From positions 248,001 through 312,000 of the forward strand of contig NZ_JNYQ01000001.1 of assembly GCF_000717245.1 (NCBI RefSeq): a stretch of DNA of 64,000 nucleotides. Direction: 5' to 3'. Below, piece by piece: positions 15,681 through 24,704 of this stretch. Within the stretch, counting starts at the first letter, position 1. Each line of letters starts with the position of its first letter. The DNA comes from Kitasatospora papulosa (GTDB lineage Bacteria; Actinomycetota; Actinomycetes; Streptomycetales; Streptomycetaceae). The notes beneath the pieces were generated by a model. The model was not told where the DNA came from. It saw only the letters and a program-made list of their open reading frames with translations, and did no database searches. Both the position numbers and the translations under genes were made by a program.

Positions 15681-17510
15681 CTACTCGACGGTGACGGACT
15701 TCGCCAGGTTGCGCGGCTTGTCGATGTCACGGCCCATGGCGAGCGCCGTGTGGTAGGCGAGCAGCTGCAGCGGGATGCCCATCAGGATCGGGTCCAGCTC
15801 GTTCTCGTTCTTGGGGACGACGATGGTGTGGTCGGCCTTCTCCTGCTCGCGGTGGGCGACGGCGAGGATGCGGCCGCTGCGGGCCTTGATCTCCTCCAGC
15901 GCCGCGCGGTTCTTCTCCAGCAGGTCGTCGTCCGGGACGATCGCGACGGTGGGGAGCGCGGGCTCGATGAGGGCGAGCGGGCCGTGCTTGAGCTCGGAGG
16001 CCGGGTAGGCCTCGGCGTGGATGTAGGAGATCTCCTTGAGCTTCAGGGAGGCCTCCAGCGCGACGGGGTAGCCCCGGACGCGGCCGATGAACATCATCGA
16101 CTGGGCGCCCGCGTACTCCTCGGCCAGCTTCTTGATCTCGTCCTCGGACTCGAGGATCTGGCCGATCTGCTCGGGCAGCTTGCGCAGGCCCTCGATGATC
16201 CGCTTGCCGTCGGACACCGACAGGTCGCGGATCCGGCCCAGGTGCAGGGCGAGCAGCGCGAAGGCGACGACGGTGTTGGTGAAGCACTTCGTCGAGACGA
16301 CGCAGACCTCCGGGCCGGCGTGGACGTACATGCCGCCGTCCGCCTCACGGGCGATCGCCGAGCCCACGACGTTCACGACGCCCAGGACGCGGGCGCCCTT
16401 GCGCTTGAGCTCCTGGACCGCCGCCAGCACGTCGTAGGTCTCGCCGGACTGGGAGACGGCGACGTACAGGGTGTCGGGGTCCACGACCGGGTTGCGGTAG
16501 CGGAACTCGGACGCGGGCTCCGCGTCCGCGGGGATGCGGGCGAGCTCCTCGATGAGCCCGGCGCCGATCATGCCCGCGTGGTACGACGTGCCGCAGCCCA
16601 GGATCTTGATGCGGCGGACCCCGCGGGCCTCACGCGCGTCCAGGTTCAGGCCGCCCAGGTGCACGGTGGAGAAGCGGTCGTCGATGCGGCCGCGCAGCAC
16701 GCGGTCCACGGCGTCGGCCTGCTCCGAGATCTCCTTGTGCATGTACGTGTCGTGGCCGCCCATGTCGTACGACTCGGCCTCCCACTCCACGGTCGTGGGC
16801 GTGGCCGTCGTGGTCGAGCCCTCGGTGGTGTAGGTGCGGAAGTCGTCGGCCTTGAGGGTGGCCATCTCGCCGTCGTCGAGCGTGACGATCTGGCGCGTGT
16901 GGGCGACCAGGGCGGCGACGTCGGAGGCGACGAACATCTCCTTCTCGCCGATGCCCAGCACGACGGGGGAGCCGTTGCGGGCGACGACGATGCGGTCGTT
17001 GAAGTCCGCGTGCAGGACGGCGACGCCGTACGTGCCCTCGACCGACTTCAGCGCGTCGCGGACCTTCTCCTCCAGGGTGAGCGCCTGCGAGCGGGAGACC
17101 AGGTGGACCAGCACCTCGGTGTCCGTCTCGGAGAGGAACTCGACGCCGTCGGCGATCAGCTTGGCCCGGATCTCGGAGGCGTTGTCGATGATGCCGTTGT
17201 GGACGACCGCGACCTTGCCCTCGGCGTCCAGGTGCGGGTGGGCGTTCTCGTCGCTCGGGGCGCCGTGGGTGGCCCAGCGGGTGTGGGCGATGCCCGTGGT
17301 GCCGGCGAACCGCTTGGGCACGCGGGACTCCAGCTCACGGACCCGGCCCTTGGCCTTGACCATCTTCAGGGTGCCGGGCTTGCCCGCCGCGGCCTTGCCC
17401 GTGATGACCAGGCCCGCGGAGTCGTATCCCCGGTACTCCAGCCGCTGCAGGCCTTCCAGCAGCAGCGGAGCCACGTCACGCTTCCCGATGTATCCGACGA
17501 TCCCGCACAT
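15681..17510 (-). CDS. glmS: Glutamine-fructose-6-phosphate aminotransferase (isomerising)
   Basis: The 609-residue enzyme makes glucosamine-6-phosphate from fructose-6-phosphate and glutamine, the first step to UDP-GlcNAc for peptidoglycan. The sequence starts MCGIVGYIG, placing the catalytic Cys at position 2 of the N-terminal glutaminase domain (about 1-235, with GIAHTRWATHG). Two SIS isomerase domains follow (GCGTSYHAGMIG and SQSGETYDVL in the first), and the protein ends NLAKSVTVE as usual. No glmS ribozyme is expected in this group and none is seen. A small conserved gene lies 59 bp upstream on the same strand. Confidence 0.97.
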   Translation of the reverse strand: MCGIVGYIGKRDVAPLLLEGLQRLEYRGYDSAGLVITGKAAAGKPGTLKMVKAKGRVRELESRVPKRFAGTTGIAHTRWATHGAPSDENAHPHLDAEGKVAVVHNGIIDNASEIRAKLIADGVEFLSETDTEVLVHLVSRSQALTLEEKVRDALKSVEGTYGVAVLHADFNDRIVVARNGSPVVLGIGEKEMFVASDVAALVAHTRQIVTLDDGEMATLKADDFRTYTTEGSTTTATPTTVEWEAESYDMGGHDTYMHKEISEQADAVDRVLRGRIDDRFSTVHLGGLNLDAREARGVRRIKILGCGTSYHAGMIGAGLIEELARIPADAEPASEFRYRNPVVDPDTLYVAVSQSGETYDVLAAVQELKRKGARVLGVVNVVGSAIAREADGGMYVHAGPEVCVVSTKCFTNTVVAFALLALHLGRIRDLSVSDGKRIIEGLRKLPEQIGQILESEDEIKKLAEEYAGAQSMMFIGRVRGYPVALEASLKLKEISYIHAEAYPASELKHGPLALIEPALPTVAIVPDDDLLEKNRAALEEIKARSGRILAVAHREQEKADHTIVVPKNENELDPILMGIPLQLLAYHTALAMGRDIDKPRNLAKSVTVE

Positions 17511-17569
17511 GGATTCTCTGCCCCTCCATCGACGTACAAAAGTTCGGTGCCCGGCCCGCCGCCGATCGC

Positions 17570-17845
17570 TCAGCCGTAGACGATGCGGCGCAGCTGGCGG
17601 AGCGAGAGCTCCTGCGGCGCCACCGCGCGGTGCGGCAGTTCGGCCGCGACCCGCTCGAAGATCTCCGTGTTCACCAGGCCGCCGGCCTGCAGTTCGCGGT
17701 GGCGGCGGCGCACGAAGTCCTCGGTCGTCTCGTCGAAGTACGCCAGCACGTCGAGGATCACCCTGGCCGCCTCTCCGCGCTGGAGCGCGGTGGAGCGTAC
17801 GAGGTGGTCGATGAGGTCGTCATGCGTGGGGCGGCGTTCGAGCAC
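17570..17845 (-). CDS. Small conserved protein of unknown function upstream of glmS
   Basis: The 91-residue product has no signal or membrane segment. It is largely helical and charged, with ERRPTHDDLIDHLVRSTALQRGEAARVILDVLAYFDETTEDFVRRR type composition over residues 3-48 and a C-terminal SLRQLRRIVYG. I do not recognise a named domain. The GTG start at 17845 is the only good one in frame. Its 59-bp distance to glmS on the same strand suggests co-transcription and possibly a link to cell-wall precursor supply, but that is inference from position only. Confidence 0.7.
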   Translation of the reverse strand: MLERRPTHDDLIDHLVRSTALQRGEAARVILDVLAYFDETTEDFVRRRHRELQAGGLVNTEIFERVAAELPHRAVAPQELSLRQLRRIVYG

Positions 17846-17952
17846 TCGTCGATATTGCGTGGAGCGATGCCTTTACGCAAGAAATCTGCCCGAAATCGGG
17901 CAAGGATCTCATTCAAGGGGGATCGAATGTCTGGAATGCGGAGAAGATTCTC

Positions 17953-17985
17953 GTCCGGCCCCGCCCGCGGAGGACGGGGCCGGAC
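17953..17985 (-). terminator. Terminator of the desABCD operon
   Basis: Perfect 11-bp stem GTCCGGCCCCG/CGGGGCCGGAC with an 11-base loop, 6 bp beyond the desD stop on the minus strand. Confidence 0.85.
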
Positions 17986-17991
17986 GCCCGC

Positions 17992-19773
17992 TCAGTACCC
18001 CGCGATCGGGTTCCGCAGCCTGCCGGTCAGCTGGAGCGCGCCCGCCGGATCCTCCAGATCGACCATCTGCCGGTTGTTCCGCAGCTGCAGCCGGTTCAGG
18101 CAGGACAGCGCGAAGTCCTCCGTGAACATGTCGTACTGCTCGAACTTGTCCGAGAGGTACGGCACCGACTCCTGGTAACCCCGGACGCACGCGGCGACCG
18201 TGCGCCAGAAGCCCTCCTCGTCGAGGACCCCCTCGGTGGCCAGGCCGGCGGCCAGGAAGCGGAAGAAGCAGTCGAAGACGTCGGTGAGCACCGAGAGCAG
18301 CTTCATGTCCTCGGGGACGTCGGCGCGGATCCGCTCGACCTGGGGCGGCAGCACCGCCTCCGGGTCCATGACGGCGATCTCCTCGGCGATGTCCTTGAAG
18401 ACCGTCCGGCGTACGACACCGTCCTCGACGACCAGGATGACGTTCTCGCCGTGCGGCATGAACACCAGGTCGTACGCGTAGAAGCAGTGCAGCACCGGCA
18501 CCAGGTAGGCGTCCAGGTAGCGGCGCAGCCAGTCGGCCGGGTCCAGTCCCGACTCGGCGATCAGGGCGCCCGCGACCGAGTGGCCCCCGGCGTCGGTGTG
18601 CAGCAGGGAGGCCATGGTGGCGAGGCGCTCGCCCCCGGTCAGGGAGGGGACCGGGCTCTCCCGCCACAGGGCGGCGAGCATCTTCAGGTACGGGGAGCCC
18701 TTGGCGGTCGCCTTCTCGTAGACCTGGTGGCGGTAGCCGATCGCGGCCCGCTCCCGGATGATCGAGAACCCGGCCCCGCGCAGCAGCTCGTCCCGCTCGA
18801 CCAGGCCCGCCAGCCAGTCGTTGATCGCGGGGGTCGCCTCCATGTACGCGGCGGAGAGCCCGCGCATGAAGCCCATGTTCAGCACGGACAGGGCCGTCTT
18901 GACGTAGTGCTTCCCGGGGTGGTCGGCGTTGAAGAAGGTCCGGATCGACTGCTGGGCCAGGTAGGAGTCGTCGCCCTCGCCCAGGCAGACCAGGTGCTGC
19001 TGCGCGATCTCTCCGGCGAAGGTGACGGCGAGCTTGTTCCACCACTGCCAGGGGTGGACCGGGATGAGCAGGTAGTCGTCGAGGTCGAGCCCGAGGTCCT
19101 TCATCGTCCCGGCGAACCTGCCGAGGGTCTCCTCGCCGAGCTCTTCGGCGACAAGGGTGGGGTAGTCCAGCCCGGCCCCCGCCGTGAAGGTGGCGCGATC
19201 ACGGCGGGCCGCCAGCCAGAGCAGCCGGATTCCGGTCGCGGCCTCGGGGGCGTAGGCGCGGTATTCGCCCACTCCGAAGCCGAGCCGGCCGTTGTTGGCG
19301 ACAAAGCAGGGGTGACCCTCGGTCATCCCTGTCTCGACGGCCTGGAAACCGGCCACGGCGAGCTGGGCGGAGGTGGTCGGTTCCTTGGTCAGCTTGTACG
19401 CGGTTCCGGCCAGGGTGGAGGAGATCTCCTCCAGGTACACCGGCAGGATCTCCGCCGACAGACCCAGCGTGGCACGGAACTCGACGAAGAAGTCCAGGGC
19501 GTCCAGCGCCAGCTCCGAGCCGTGCCGGTGGCGCGTGATCGACCCGGCGTCGACCTGCCAGTGGTCCAGAGCGAAGCGGCGGGCGGCGAAGCGGTACTCG
19601 ACGGTCCCGTCGTCGCTGCGCACGACGTGACGGCCGTCGTCCAGCGGGGCGGGGTCCAGCAGCCGCTCGTGGGAGAACTCGGCCAGCGCCTTGCGGATCA
19701 GCTGCCGGTTGGCGACGGCCCAGCGCTCGGGCGTCAGGTGGTCGACCGCGGTGGACGCGGGGTGGGTGGTCAT
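17992..19773 (-). CDS. desD: Desferrioxamine synthetase DesD (NIS, IucA/IucC family)
   Basis: This 593-residue NRPS-independent siderophore synthetase uses ATP to join N-hydroxy-N-succinyl-cadaverine units and close the ring, giving desferrioxamine E and related trihydroxamates. Family features are GHPCFVANNGRLGFG, the IPVHPWQWWNK segment, SIRTFFN and MPHGENVILV (ATP and metal region). Length is typical of DesD. Its ATG overlaps the desC stop by 4 bp, so translation is coupled. It is the last gene of desABCD, followed at 6 bp by the terminator, and should be induced on iron limitation through the iron box before desA. Confidence 0.96.
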   Translation of the reverse strand: MTTHPASTAVDHLTPERWAVANRQLIRKALAEFSHERLLDPAPLDDGRHVVRSDDGTVEYRFAARRFALDHWQVDAGSITRHRHGSELALDALDFFVEFRATLGLSAEILPVYLEEISSTLAGTAYKLTKEPTTSAQLAVAGFQAVETGMTEGHPCFVANNGRLGFGVGEYRAYAPEAATGIRLLWLAARRDRATFTAGAGLDYPTLVAEELGEETLGRFAGTMKDLGLDLDDYLLIPVHPWQWWNKLAVTFAGEIAQQHLVCLGEGDDSYLAQQSIRTFFNADHPGKHYVKTALSVLNMGFMRGLSAAYMEATPAINDWLAGLVERDELLRGAGFSIIRERAAIGYRHQVYEKATAKGSPYLKMLAALWRESPVPSLTGGERLATMASLLHTDAGGHSVAGALIAESGLDPADWLRRYLDAYLVPVLHCFYAYDLVFMPHGENVILVVEDGVVRRTVFKDIAEEIAVMDPEAVLPPQVERIRADVPEDMKLLSVLTDVFDCFFRFLAAGLATEGVLDEEGFWRTVAACVRGYQESVPYLSDKFEQYDMFTEDFALSCLNRLQLRNNRQMVDLEDPAGALQLTGRLRNPIAGY

Positions 19774-20357
19774 CGTTCTGCTCCAGTGGTCGCGGCCTCG
19801 AACTGCTCACGGGTGCAGGCGCTGAGCAGGGCCTGCTTCTCCGGCTTGGTGATCTCCCGGATCACCTCGAAGCCGACTGCCTTGTTCAGTGCCTGCACCG
19901 CGTGGTTGGTGACGTCCGGTTCGACGACGACCCGGCGCACCCCCGGGTCGGCGAACAGCGTCTCCATGACGGTGGTGATCACGGCCAGGGTGAAGCCGTG
20001 CACGGGGGTCTCGGGCGGGGCGACCAGGAAGTGCATCCCGATGTCTCCGGGCTCCGCCTCGTACAGCCCCTCGAGCTCGACCTCGGTGGGGTCGTAGCGC
20101 TCCATGAGGAAGGCCGGCCGGCCCTCGTGCAGGCCGATGAAGGCGTCGTGGTGGGGGTGGGCGGCTATCGCCGTGTACTCCCGCTCGATGTCCTCCAGCC
20201 GGGCGTCGCCCATCATCCAGAAGGCCGACCTGGGGTGGGTGACCCACTCGTGGACCAGTTCCGAGTCGGACCTGCCGTCCTTCCCGTCGCCCCTCCTGCC
20301 GGGAGAGGGATCCATGGGGCGGACGGAGAAGGCCCCGGTCCGTCGCGTGCGGGTCAT
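19770..20357 (-). CDS. desC: N-hydroxycadaverine acyltransferase DesC (GNAT)
   Basis: This 195-residue GNAT-fold acyltransferase transfers succinyl, acetyl or other acyl groups from CoA to N-hydroxycadaverine. Visible family features are the YDPTEVELEGLYEAEPGDIGMHFLV strand region (shared with IucB/RhbD-type enzymes) and the acetyl-CoA segment VVEPDVTNHAVQALNKAVGF. The first 35 residues are polar and less conserved. Both ends overlap neighbours by 4 bp (ATGA with desB upstream, the same with desD downstream), so the three enzymes are made in step. Confidence 0.94.
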   Translation of the reverse strand: MTRTRRTGAFSVRPMDPSPGRRGDGKDGRSDSELVHEWVTHPRSAFWMMGDARLEDIEREYTAIAAHPHHDAFIGLHEGRPAFLMERYDPTEVELEGLYEAEPGDIGMHFLVAPPETPVHGFTLAVITTVMETLFADPGVRRVVVEPDVTNHAVQALNKAVGFEVIREITKPEKQALLSACTREQFEAATTGAER

Positions 20358-21640
20358 GCGGCGAACTCCTGGAACGCGACGGACTTCTCGACCGGGTAGT
20401 ACTCGCGGCCGAGCAGCTCGCCGATGATGTACGCGTTGCGGTAGGCACCCATGCCCAGGTCGGGCGAGGTGATCGAGTGGGTGTGCACCCCGGCGTTCTG
20501 CAGGAAGATCCCGCGCCCGGTGGTGTCGATGCTGTAGTTGCGGGCCACGTCGAAACGGCCCCGGGAGTCGTACCGGATCCGGTCCTTGACGGGCTCCAGG
20601 AAGGCCGGTTCGGTGTACCGGTACCCGGTGGCGAGGACGAGGCCCTCACTGTGCAGCTCGTAGTCCCTGCCCTGTTCCTCCTGGCGCAGTCCCAGGGTGT
20701 ACGTCCCCGTCGACGCGTCGTGACTCGCGCTCCGCAGCGCGGAGTTGGTGAGCAGCCGGGTGGCAACGGGGCCGTGCAGGCTCTTCTGGTAGAGCAGGTC
20801 GAAGATGGCGTCGATCAGCTCGCCGTCGATGCCCTTGAAGAGGCTCTTCTGGCCGGACTCCAGCCGGTAGCGGGTGTCCTCGGGCAGGGCGTGGAAGTAG
20901 TCCACGTACTCCGGTGAGGTCATCTCCAGGGTGAGCTTGGTGTACTCCAGCGGGAAGAAGCGGGGCGAGCGCGTCACCCAGTTCAGCCGGTACCCGTGCG
21001 CGTCGATGTCGGACAGCAGGTCGTGGTAGATCTCCGCCGCGCTCTGCCCGCTGCCCACCAGGGTGATGGACTCCTTGGCCTGGATGTTCGCCTTCTCCCG
21101 CAGGTAGCGCGAGTTGTGCAGGAAGTCGCCGCCCAGCCCCTGGCAGGCCTCCGGGACGTACGGCGGGGTGCCGGTTCCCAGGACCAGGTGGCGGGCGCGG
21201 AACGCGCTGTCGGCGGTGCGGACGGTGTACAGGCCGTCGCCCTCGTCGTACGTAACCGACTGTGCGGTTTGGTTGAAACGGATACTGCTCAGTTCGGCCG
21301 CCGCCCACCGGCAGTAGTCGTTGTACTCGATGCGCAGCGGGTAGAAGTTCTCCCGGATGTAGAACGAGTAGAGCCTGCCCCGCGCCTTCAGGTAGTTCAG
21401 GAAGGAGTAGGGGGAGGTCGGGTCGGCCATCGTGACCAGGTCCGACATGAACGGGGTCTGGAGATGGGCCCCTTCCAGGAACATCCCCGAGTGCCACTCG
21501 AAGTCCGGCTTGGACTCCAGGAACAGCCCGCTAAGCTTCTCGATCGGCTCGGTCAGGCAGGCCAGTCCCAGGTTGAACGGGCCGAGGCCGATCCCGATGA
21601 AGTCGTACGGGGCGGTGCGGGGATCAGCAAGCGCGGTCAA
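20354..21640 (-). CDS. desB: Cadaverine N-monooxygenase DesB
   Basis: This 428-residue flavin- and NADPH-dependent N-hydroxylase (IucD/PvdA/RhbE family) converts cadaverine to N-hydroxycadaverine. The FAD site is DFIGIGLGPFNLGLA near the N-terminus, the NADPH site is ITLVGSGQSAAEIYHDLL, and the C-terminal LVLATGYRYTEPAFL is the family ATGY motif. The start is an uncommon TTG inside the end of desA (17-bp overlap), which suggests tight coupling and lowered initiation. No alternative ATG or GTG near it preserves the FAD motif. Confidence 0.95.
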   Translation of the reverse strand: MTALADPRTAPYDFIGIGLGPFNLGLACLTEPIEKLSGLFLESKPDFEWHSGMFLEGAHLQTPFMSDLVTMADPTSPYSFLNYLKARGRLYSFYIRENFYPLRIEYNDYCRWAAAELSSIRFNQTAQSVTYDEGDGLYTVRTADSAFRARHLVLGTGTPPYVPEACQGLGGDFLHNSRYLREKANIQAKESITLVGSGQSAAEIYHDLLSDIDAHGYRLNWVTRSPRFFPLEYTKLTLEMTSPEYVDYFHALPEDTRYRLESGQKSLFKGIDGELIDAIFDLLYQKSLHGPVATRLLTNSALRSASHDASTGTYTLGLRQEEQGRDYELHSEGLVLATGYRYTEPAFLEPVKDRIRYDSRGRFDVARNYSIDTTGRGIFLQNAGVHTHSITSPDLGMGAYRNAYIIGELLGREYYPVEKSVAFQEFAA

Positions 21641-23072
21641 GGGACTCTCCCAGGTACTGCTCGGCGTGGCCGGCGATCAGATCGAGGACGGCGGCGATGT
21701 CGGCCGTGGTCGTCTCGGGGTTGAGCAGGGTGAACTTCAGGTACTGGCCGCCGCCGACCTTCGTGCCCGCCACCACGGCCTCACCCGAGGCGAACAGGGC
21801 CTTGCGGGCGTACAGATTGGCCCGGTCGACGTCGGCGGACGTCCGGACGCGGTCCGGGACGTAGCGGAAGACCAGGGTGGACAGCCGCGGCTCCACCACG
21901 ACGTCGTAGCGCGGGTCGGCGGCCAGCAGCCGCCAGCCCTCGGCGGCCAGGTCACACACCTCGTCGAAAAGCTGCCCGACACCGTCCGCGCCCATGGTGC
22001 GCAGCGTCATCCACAGCTTGAGCGCGTCGAACCTGCGCGTGGTCTGCAGCGACTTGTCCACCTGGTTGGGGATGCGTTCCCGGACGGTCCGCTCCGGGTT
22101 GAGGTATTCGGCGTGGTAGGTCGCATGACGCAGCGTGGACCGGTCGCGGACCAGCACGGCGGACGAACTCACCGGCTGGAAGAAGGACTTGTGGTAGTCC
22201 ACGGTGACGGAGTCGGCGCGATCGATGCCGTCGAGCAGCTCCCGCCGGGTGGGAGAGGCGAGCAGACCGCAGCCGTAGGCGGCGTCGACGTGCATCCACG
22301 TGGCGTGACGGTCGCAGAGCGCGGCGATCTCGGGCAGCGGGTCGATGGAGCCGAAGTCCGTGGTTCCGGCGGTGGCGACGACGGCCATCGGCACGGCGCC
22401 CTCGGCCGCGCAGCGTTCGAGGGCCGCGGCCAGCGCGACGGTCTGCATGCGTTTATCGCGGTCCACGGGGACGGACACGACGGCGTCCGGGCCGAGGCCG
22501 AGGAGTTTGGCCGACTTCTGGACGCTGAAGTGGCTGCACTCGGAGGTCAGGATACGCAGTCTGCCGAACTCCTCCGGACGGAGCTTCGCCTCCTCGCGTG
22601 CCAGCAGCAGCGCGTGCAGGTTGGACTGTGTGCCGCCGCTGGTGAAGACGCCGTCCGCGGCCGGCCCGAGACCGATGCGGTCCGCCGTCCAGTCGATCAG
22701 CCGGCGCTCGATCAGCGTGCCGCCGGCGCTCTGGTCCCAGGTGTCCAGCGAGGAGTTGACGGCGGAGAGCACCGCCTCGCCGACCACCGCGGGGATGACC
22801 ACGGGGCAGTTGAGGTGCGCGAGGTAGCGGGGGTGGTGGAAGTACACGGCGTCGCGGAGATAGACCTCGCCGAGCTCGTCCAGCGCGGCGGCGGTGTCGC
22901 CGAGCGGACGGTCCAGATCGATGGCGTCGATGACGGGGCCGAGCCCGTCGGCGTCCATCCCGCTGAACGGGCGCTCGACGGAGGCGAATCGGGCCGCGAC
23001 CTGTTCGACTCCCGCGGTGACGGAGCGACGGTAGTCCTCCGCCGTCGTGCGGTTGAGCAGGTGGGAACGCAT
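21624..23072 (-). CDS. desA: Lysine decarboxylase DesA
   Basis: This 482-residue PLP-dependent group II decarboxylase makes cadaverine from L-lysine, the first committed step of desferrioxamine synthesis. Visible motifs are TSGGTQSNLHALL (phosphate contact), HVDAAYGCGLL (Asp bonding the PLP nitrogen) and SVTVDYHKSFFQP with the Schiff-base Lys. It heads the desABCD operon. The iron box at 23150-23168 lies 78 bp before the ATG, so DmdR1/IdeR-type repression by iron is expected. Confidence 0.96.
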   Translation of the reverse strand: MRSHLLNRTTAEDYRRSVTAGVEQVAARFASVERPFSGMDADGLGPVIDAIDLDRPLGDTAAALDELGEVYLRDAVYFHHPRYLAHLNCPVVIPAVVGEAVLSAVNSSLDTWDQSAGGTLIERRLIDWTADRIGLGPAADGVFTSGGTQSNLHALLLAREEAKLRPEEFGRLRILTSECSHFSVQKSAKLLGLGPDAVVSVPVDRDKRMQTVALAAALERCAAEGAVPMAVVATAGTTDFGSIDPLPEIAALCDRHATWMHVDAAYGCGLLASPTRRELLDGIDRADSVTVDYHKSFFQPVSSSAVLVRDRSTLRHATYHAEYLNPERTVRERIPNQVDKSLQTTRRFDALKLWMTLRTMGADGVGQLFDEVCDLAAEGWRLLAADPRYDVVVEPRLSTLVFRYVPDRVRTSADVDRANLYARKALFASGEAVVAGTKVGGGQYLKFTLLNPETTTADIAAVLDLIAGHAEQYLGESLDRAC

Positions 23073-23149
23073 GAGGGGGGCCTCCCGGGTGGGGACGTCG
23101 TCGCGGCCCTCCGGGCAGAAGGAAGGGGGACGAGGGTGCGACGATTAAG

Positions 23150-23168
23150 TTAGGTAAGCCTAACCTAA
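23150..23168. promoter_or_regulatory. Iron box upstream of desA
   Basis: TTAGGTAAGCCTAACCTAA closely matches the DtxR/IdeR/DmdR consensus TTAGGTTAGGCTAACCTAA. It lies 78 bp before the desA start, where the Fe2+-loaded repressor would silence desABCD. Confidence 0.93.
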
Positions 23169-23232
23169 CGATTCTCGCGCCCTCGTCCCCCTGGGGGTCC
23201 GTCACAGGAACCCCACAAGACACGCAGGGGTG

Positions 23233-23593
23233 TTACGCGGCGGCCCGCGCCGCCTGCTCGATCCATACGTACGGGGTGCCGTCGGGCAGTTCCTCGGCGC
23301 GCACGGCGTCCACGGCGGAGGGGGCGCCTTCCTTCCGCACCAGCCAGGTGATCCGTACGTCTGCCTCGGTGCGGATGTCCAGGCGGTCCGGGGTGTGCGG
23401 AACCTTCAGCCGGGCGCGGGCCCTGGTGCCGGCCGGCAGCCACTCCAGTGCCGACGACGCGGCGGGCAGCGCCGTCTCGTCGGCGCAGATCAGGACGTGG
23501 CCGGTGTCCCGCGGCGGCTGGAAGCGGACACCGATGTGCGTCTCGCCGGTGGGGCCCAGGACGGTGAGCCGCTGCCCCGGTACGGCGGCCTCG
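23233..23593 (-). pseudogene. desF: desF remnant: siderophore-interacting (ferric reductase) protein fragment
   Basis: Between desE and desA one minus-strand frame encodes a recognisable siderophore-interacting protein fragment of about 120 codons. Conserved pieces are PGQRLTVLGPTGE, VLICADETALPAASSALEWL, LPAGTRARARLKV and ELPDGTPYVWIE, ending at TAA (23233-23235). Normal family members have about 250-280 residues. Here the N-terminal FAD-binding half is missing, because the desE terminator begins where it should be. The C-terminal end after PYVWI is also short. No ATG, GTG or TTG start precedes the homologous part; the first in-frame GTG is near 23338. In S. coelicolor an intact desF lies at this place. 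I read it as a decayed gene. Confidence 0.78.
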
Positions 23594-23622
23594 GTCCGGC
23601 CCGGAGACGCTCCGGGCCGGAC
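23594..23622 (-). terminator. Terminator after desE
   Basis: Perfect 13-bp stem GTCCGGCCCGGAG/CTCCGGGCCGGAC with a 3-base loop, 7 bp beyond the desE stop. It abuts the truncated 5' edge of the desF remnant. Confidence 0.85.
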
Positions 23623-23629
23623 CCGGGGG

Positions 23630-24658
23630 TCAGCCGACCTTCTTGGCCTTCTCGATGGCTTCGGCGAGGGCGTCGAGGATCGGAGCGCACTTGTCGTAGG
23701 AGTAGATGGGCTCCGTCGTGCGCGGGATGACCTGACCGGCCTTCACGGCGGGCAGCTTCGCCCAGGTCGGCTTGGAGGTCAGGGCGTCGGGCTGCAGGGC
23801 CGAGGAGCGGTTGTCCATCATGATGATGTCCGCGTCGTACTTGTCGACGTTCTCCCAGCTCAGCTCCTCGAAGAAGCCGGCCTCGTTGACCTTCGGCTCG
23901 ACGAACTGCACGCCGAGCTCCTGGAAGTACAGGGTGTCCGCGGACGTCTTGGCGAGCGAGACGTAGAACAGGTCCTGGCTGGCCGAGCCCACCAGGACCT
24001 TGATGTTCGGCTGGGACTTGGCGGCGGCGCGCAGGCGGGCCGCGGCCTTCTCGAAGGCGGCCTTGGCGTCGGTGACCTTCTTGGCCTTGACGTCGGCGCC
24101 GAGGGAGGCGGCGAGGTCCTCGTGGCGCTGGATCGCCTTCGGGACGGTGGTCTGCGCGGCCCACAGGGCGACGCTCGGGGCCAGCTCGAGGATCTTGTCC
24201 TTGGACTGCTCCGGCACGTACCAGAGGGCGTCCTTCTCCCACATGGCGGTGACGAGGAGTTCCGGCGCGAGCCCCGCGTACTTCTCGACGTTGAACTCGC
24301 CCCAGACGTTGCCGAGTACCTCGACCTTGCTGATGTCGAGGTCGCCGGCCTGTACGTCGGCCTTGCCGTCCGTCGTCTTCGTCGGGCCGAAGACGCCCTT
24401 CACCTCGACGCCGTAGTCGTGGAGCGCGGCGGCGACACCGATGAACGCGACGATGTTCTTCGGCGTGGACTCGGCCTCGGCCGTCTGCCCGCGGTCGTCC
24501 TTGAAGGACCAGGGGCCGGATTTCTCCGCACCCGAACCCGAGGTGGAGCCCTTCTCGTCGCTGTCGCCGCATGCCGCGAGGACGGCACCGAGACCGACGG
24601 CGCCACCGACGGCCAGCAGGCCGCGGCGGGAGAGTGAGCTGGTCCGGAGGACGGTCAT
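23630..24658 (-). CDS. desE: Ferric-siderophore-binding lipoprotein DesE
   Basis: This 342-residue FecB/FhuD-type periplasmic-binding protein has a twin-arginine start (SRRGLLAVGG) and a lipobox LAAC, so it is lipid-anchored outside the membrane. The mature part holds the class III fold with KNIVAFIGVAAALHDYGVEVKGVFG and the long linking helix. It should bind ferrioxamines and hand them to an ABC importer encoded elsewhere. The ATG at 24658 is chosen because the signal peptide starts there. An iron-box-like site (24705-24723) lies 46 bp upstream, so it is co-regulated with desABCD. Confidence 0.92.
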   Translation of the reverse strand: MTVLRTSSLSRRGLLAVGGAVGLGAVLAACGDSDEKGSTSGSGAEKSGPWSFKDDRGQTAEAESTPKNIVAFIGVAAALHDYGVEVKGVFGPTKTTDGKADVQAGDLDISKVEVLGNVWGEFNVEKYAGLAPELLVTAMWEKDALWYVPEQSKDKILELAPSVALWAAQTTVPKAIQRHEDLAASLGADVKAKKVTDAKAAFEKAAARLRAAAKSQPNIKVLVGSASQDLFYVSLAKTSADTLYFQELGVQFVEPKVNEAGFFEELSWENVDKYDADIIMMDNRSSALQPDALTSKPTWAKLPAVKAGQVIPRTTEPIYSYDKCAPILDALAEAIEKAKKVG

Positions 24659-24704
24659 GAGTGTGTCTGCTTTCGTACGCGCCGCAGGGCGCCCGCTGAC
24701 GATT

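Noticed and set aside
15750..17579. A 609-codon plus-strand frame opposite glmS
   Set aside because: glmS is unmistakable on the minus strand; the plus frame is repetitive Val/Asp/Gly/Arg sequence.
23165..23443. 92-codon minus-strand frame between desE and desA as an intact small gene
   Set aside because: It is out of frame with the siderophore-interacting homology and runs through the iron box; no domain is visible.
23233..23700. DesE-DesF fusion by programmed frameshift
   Set aside because: A perfect 13-bp terminator stem separates the two and no slippery sequence is evident at the desE stop; gene decay explains the data better.
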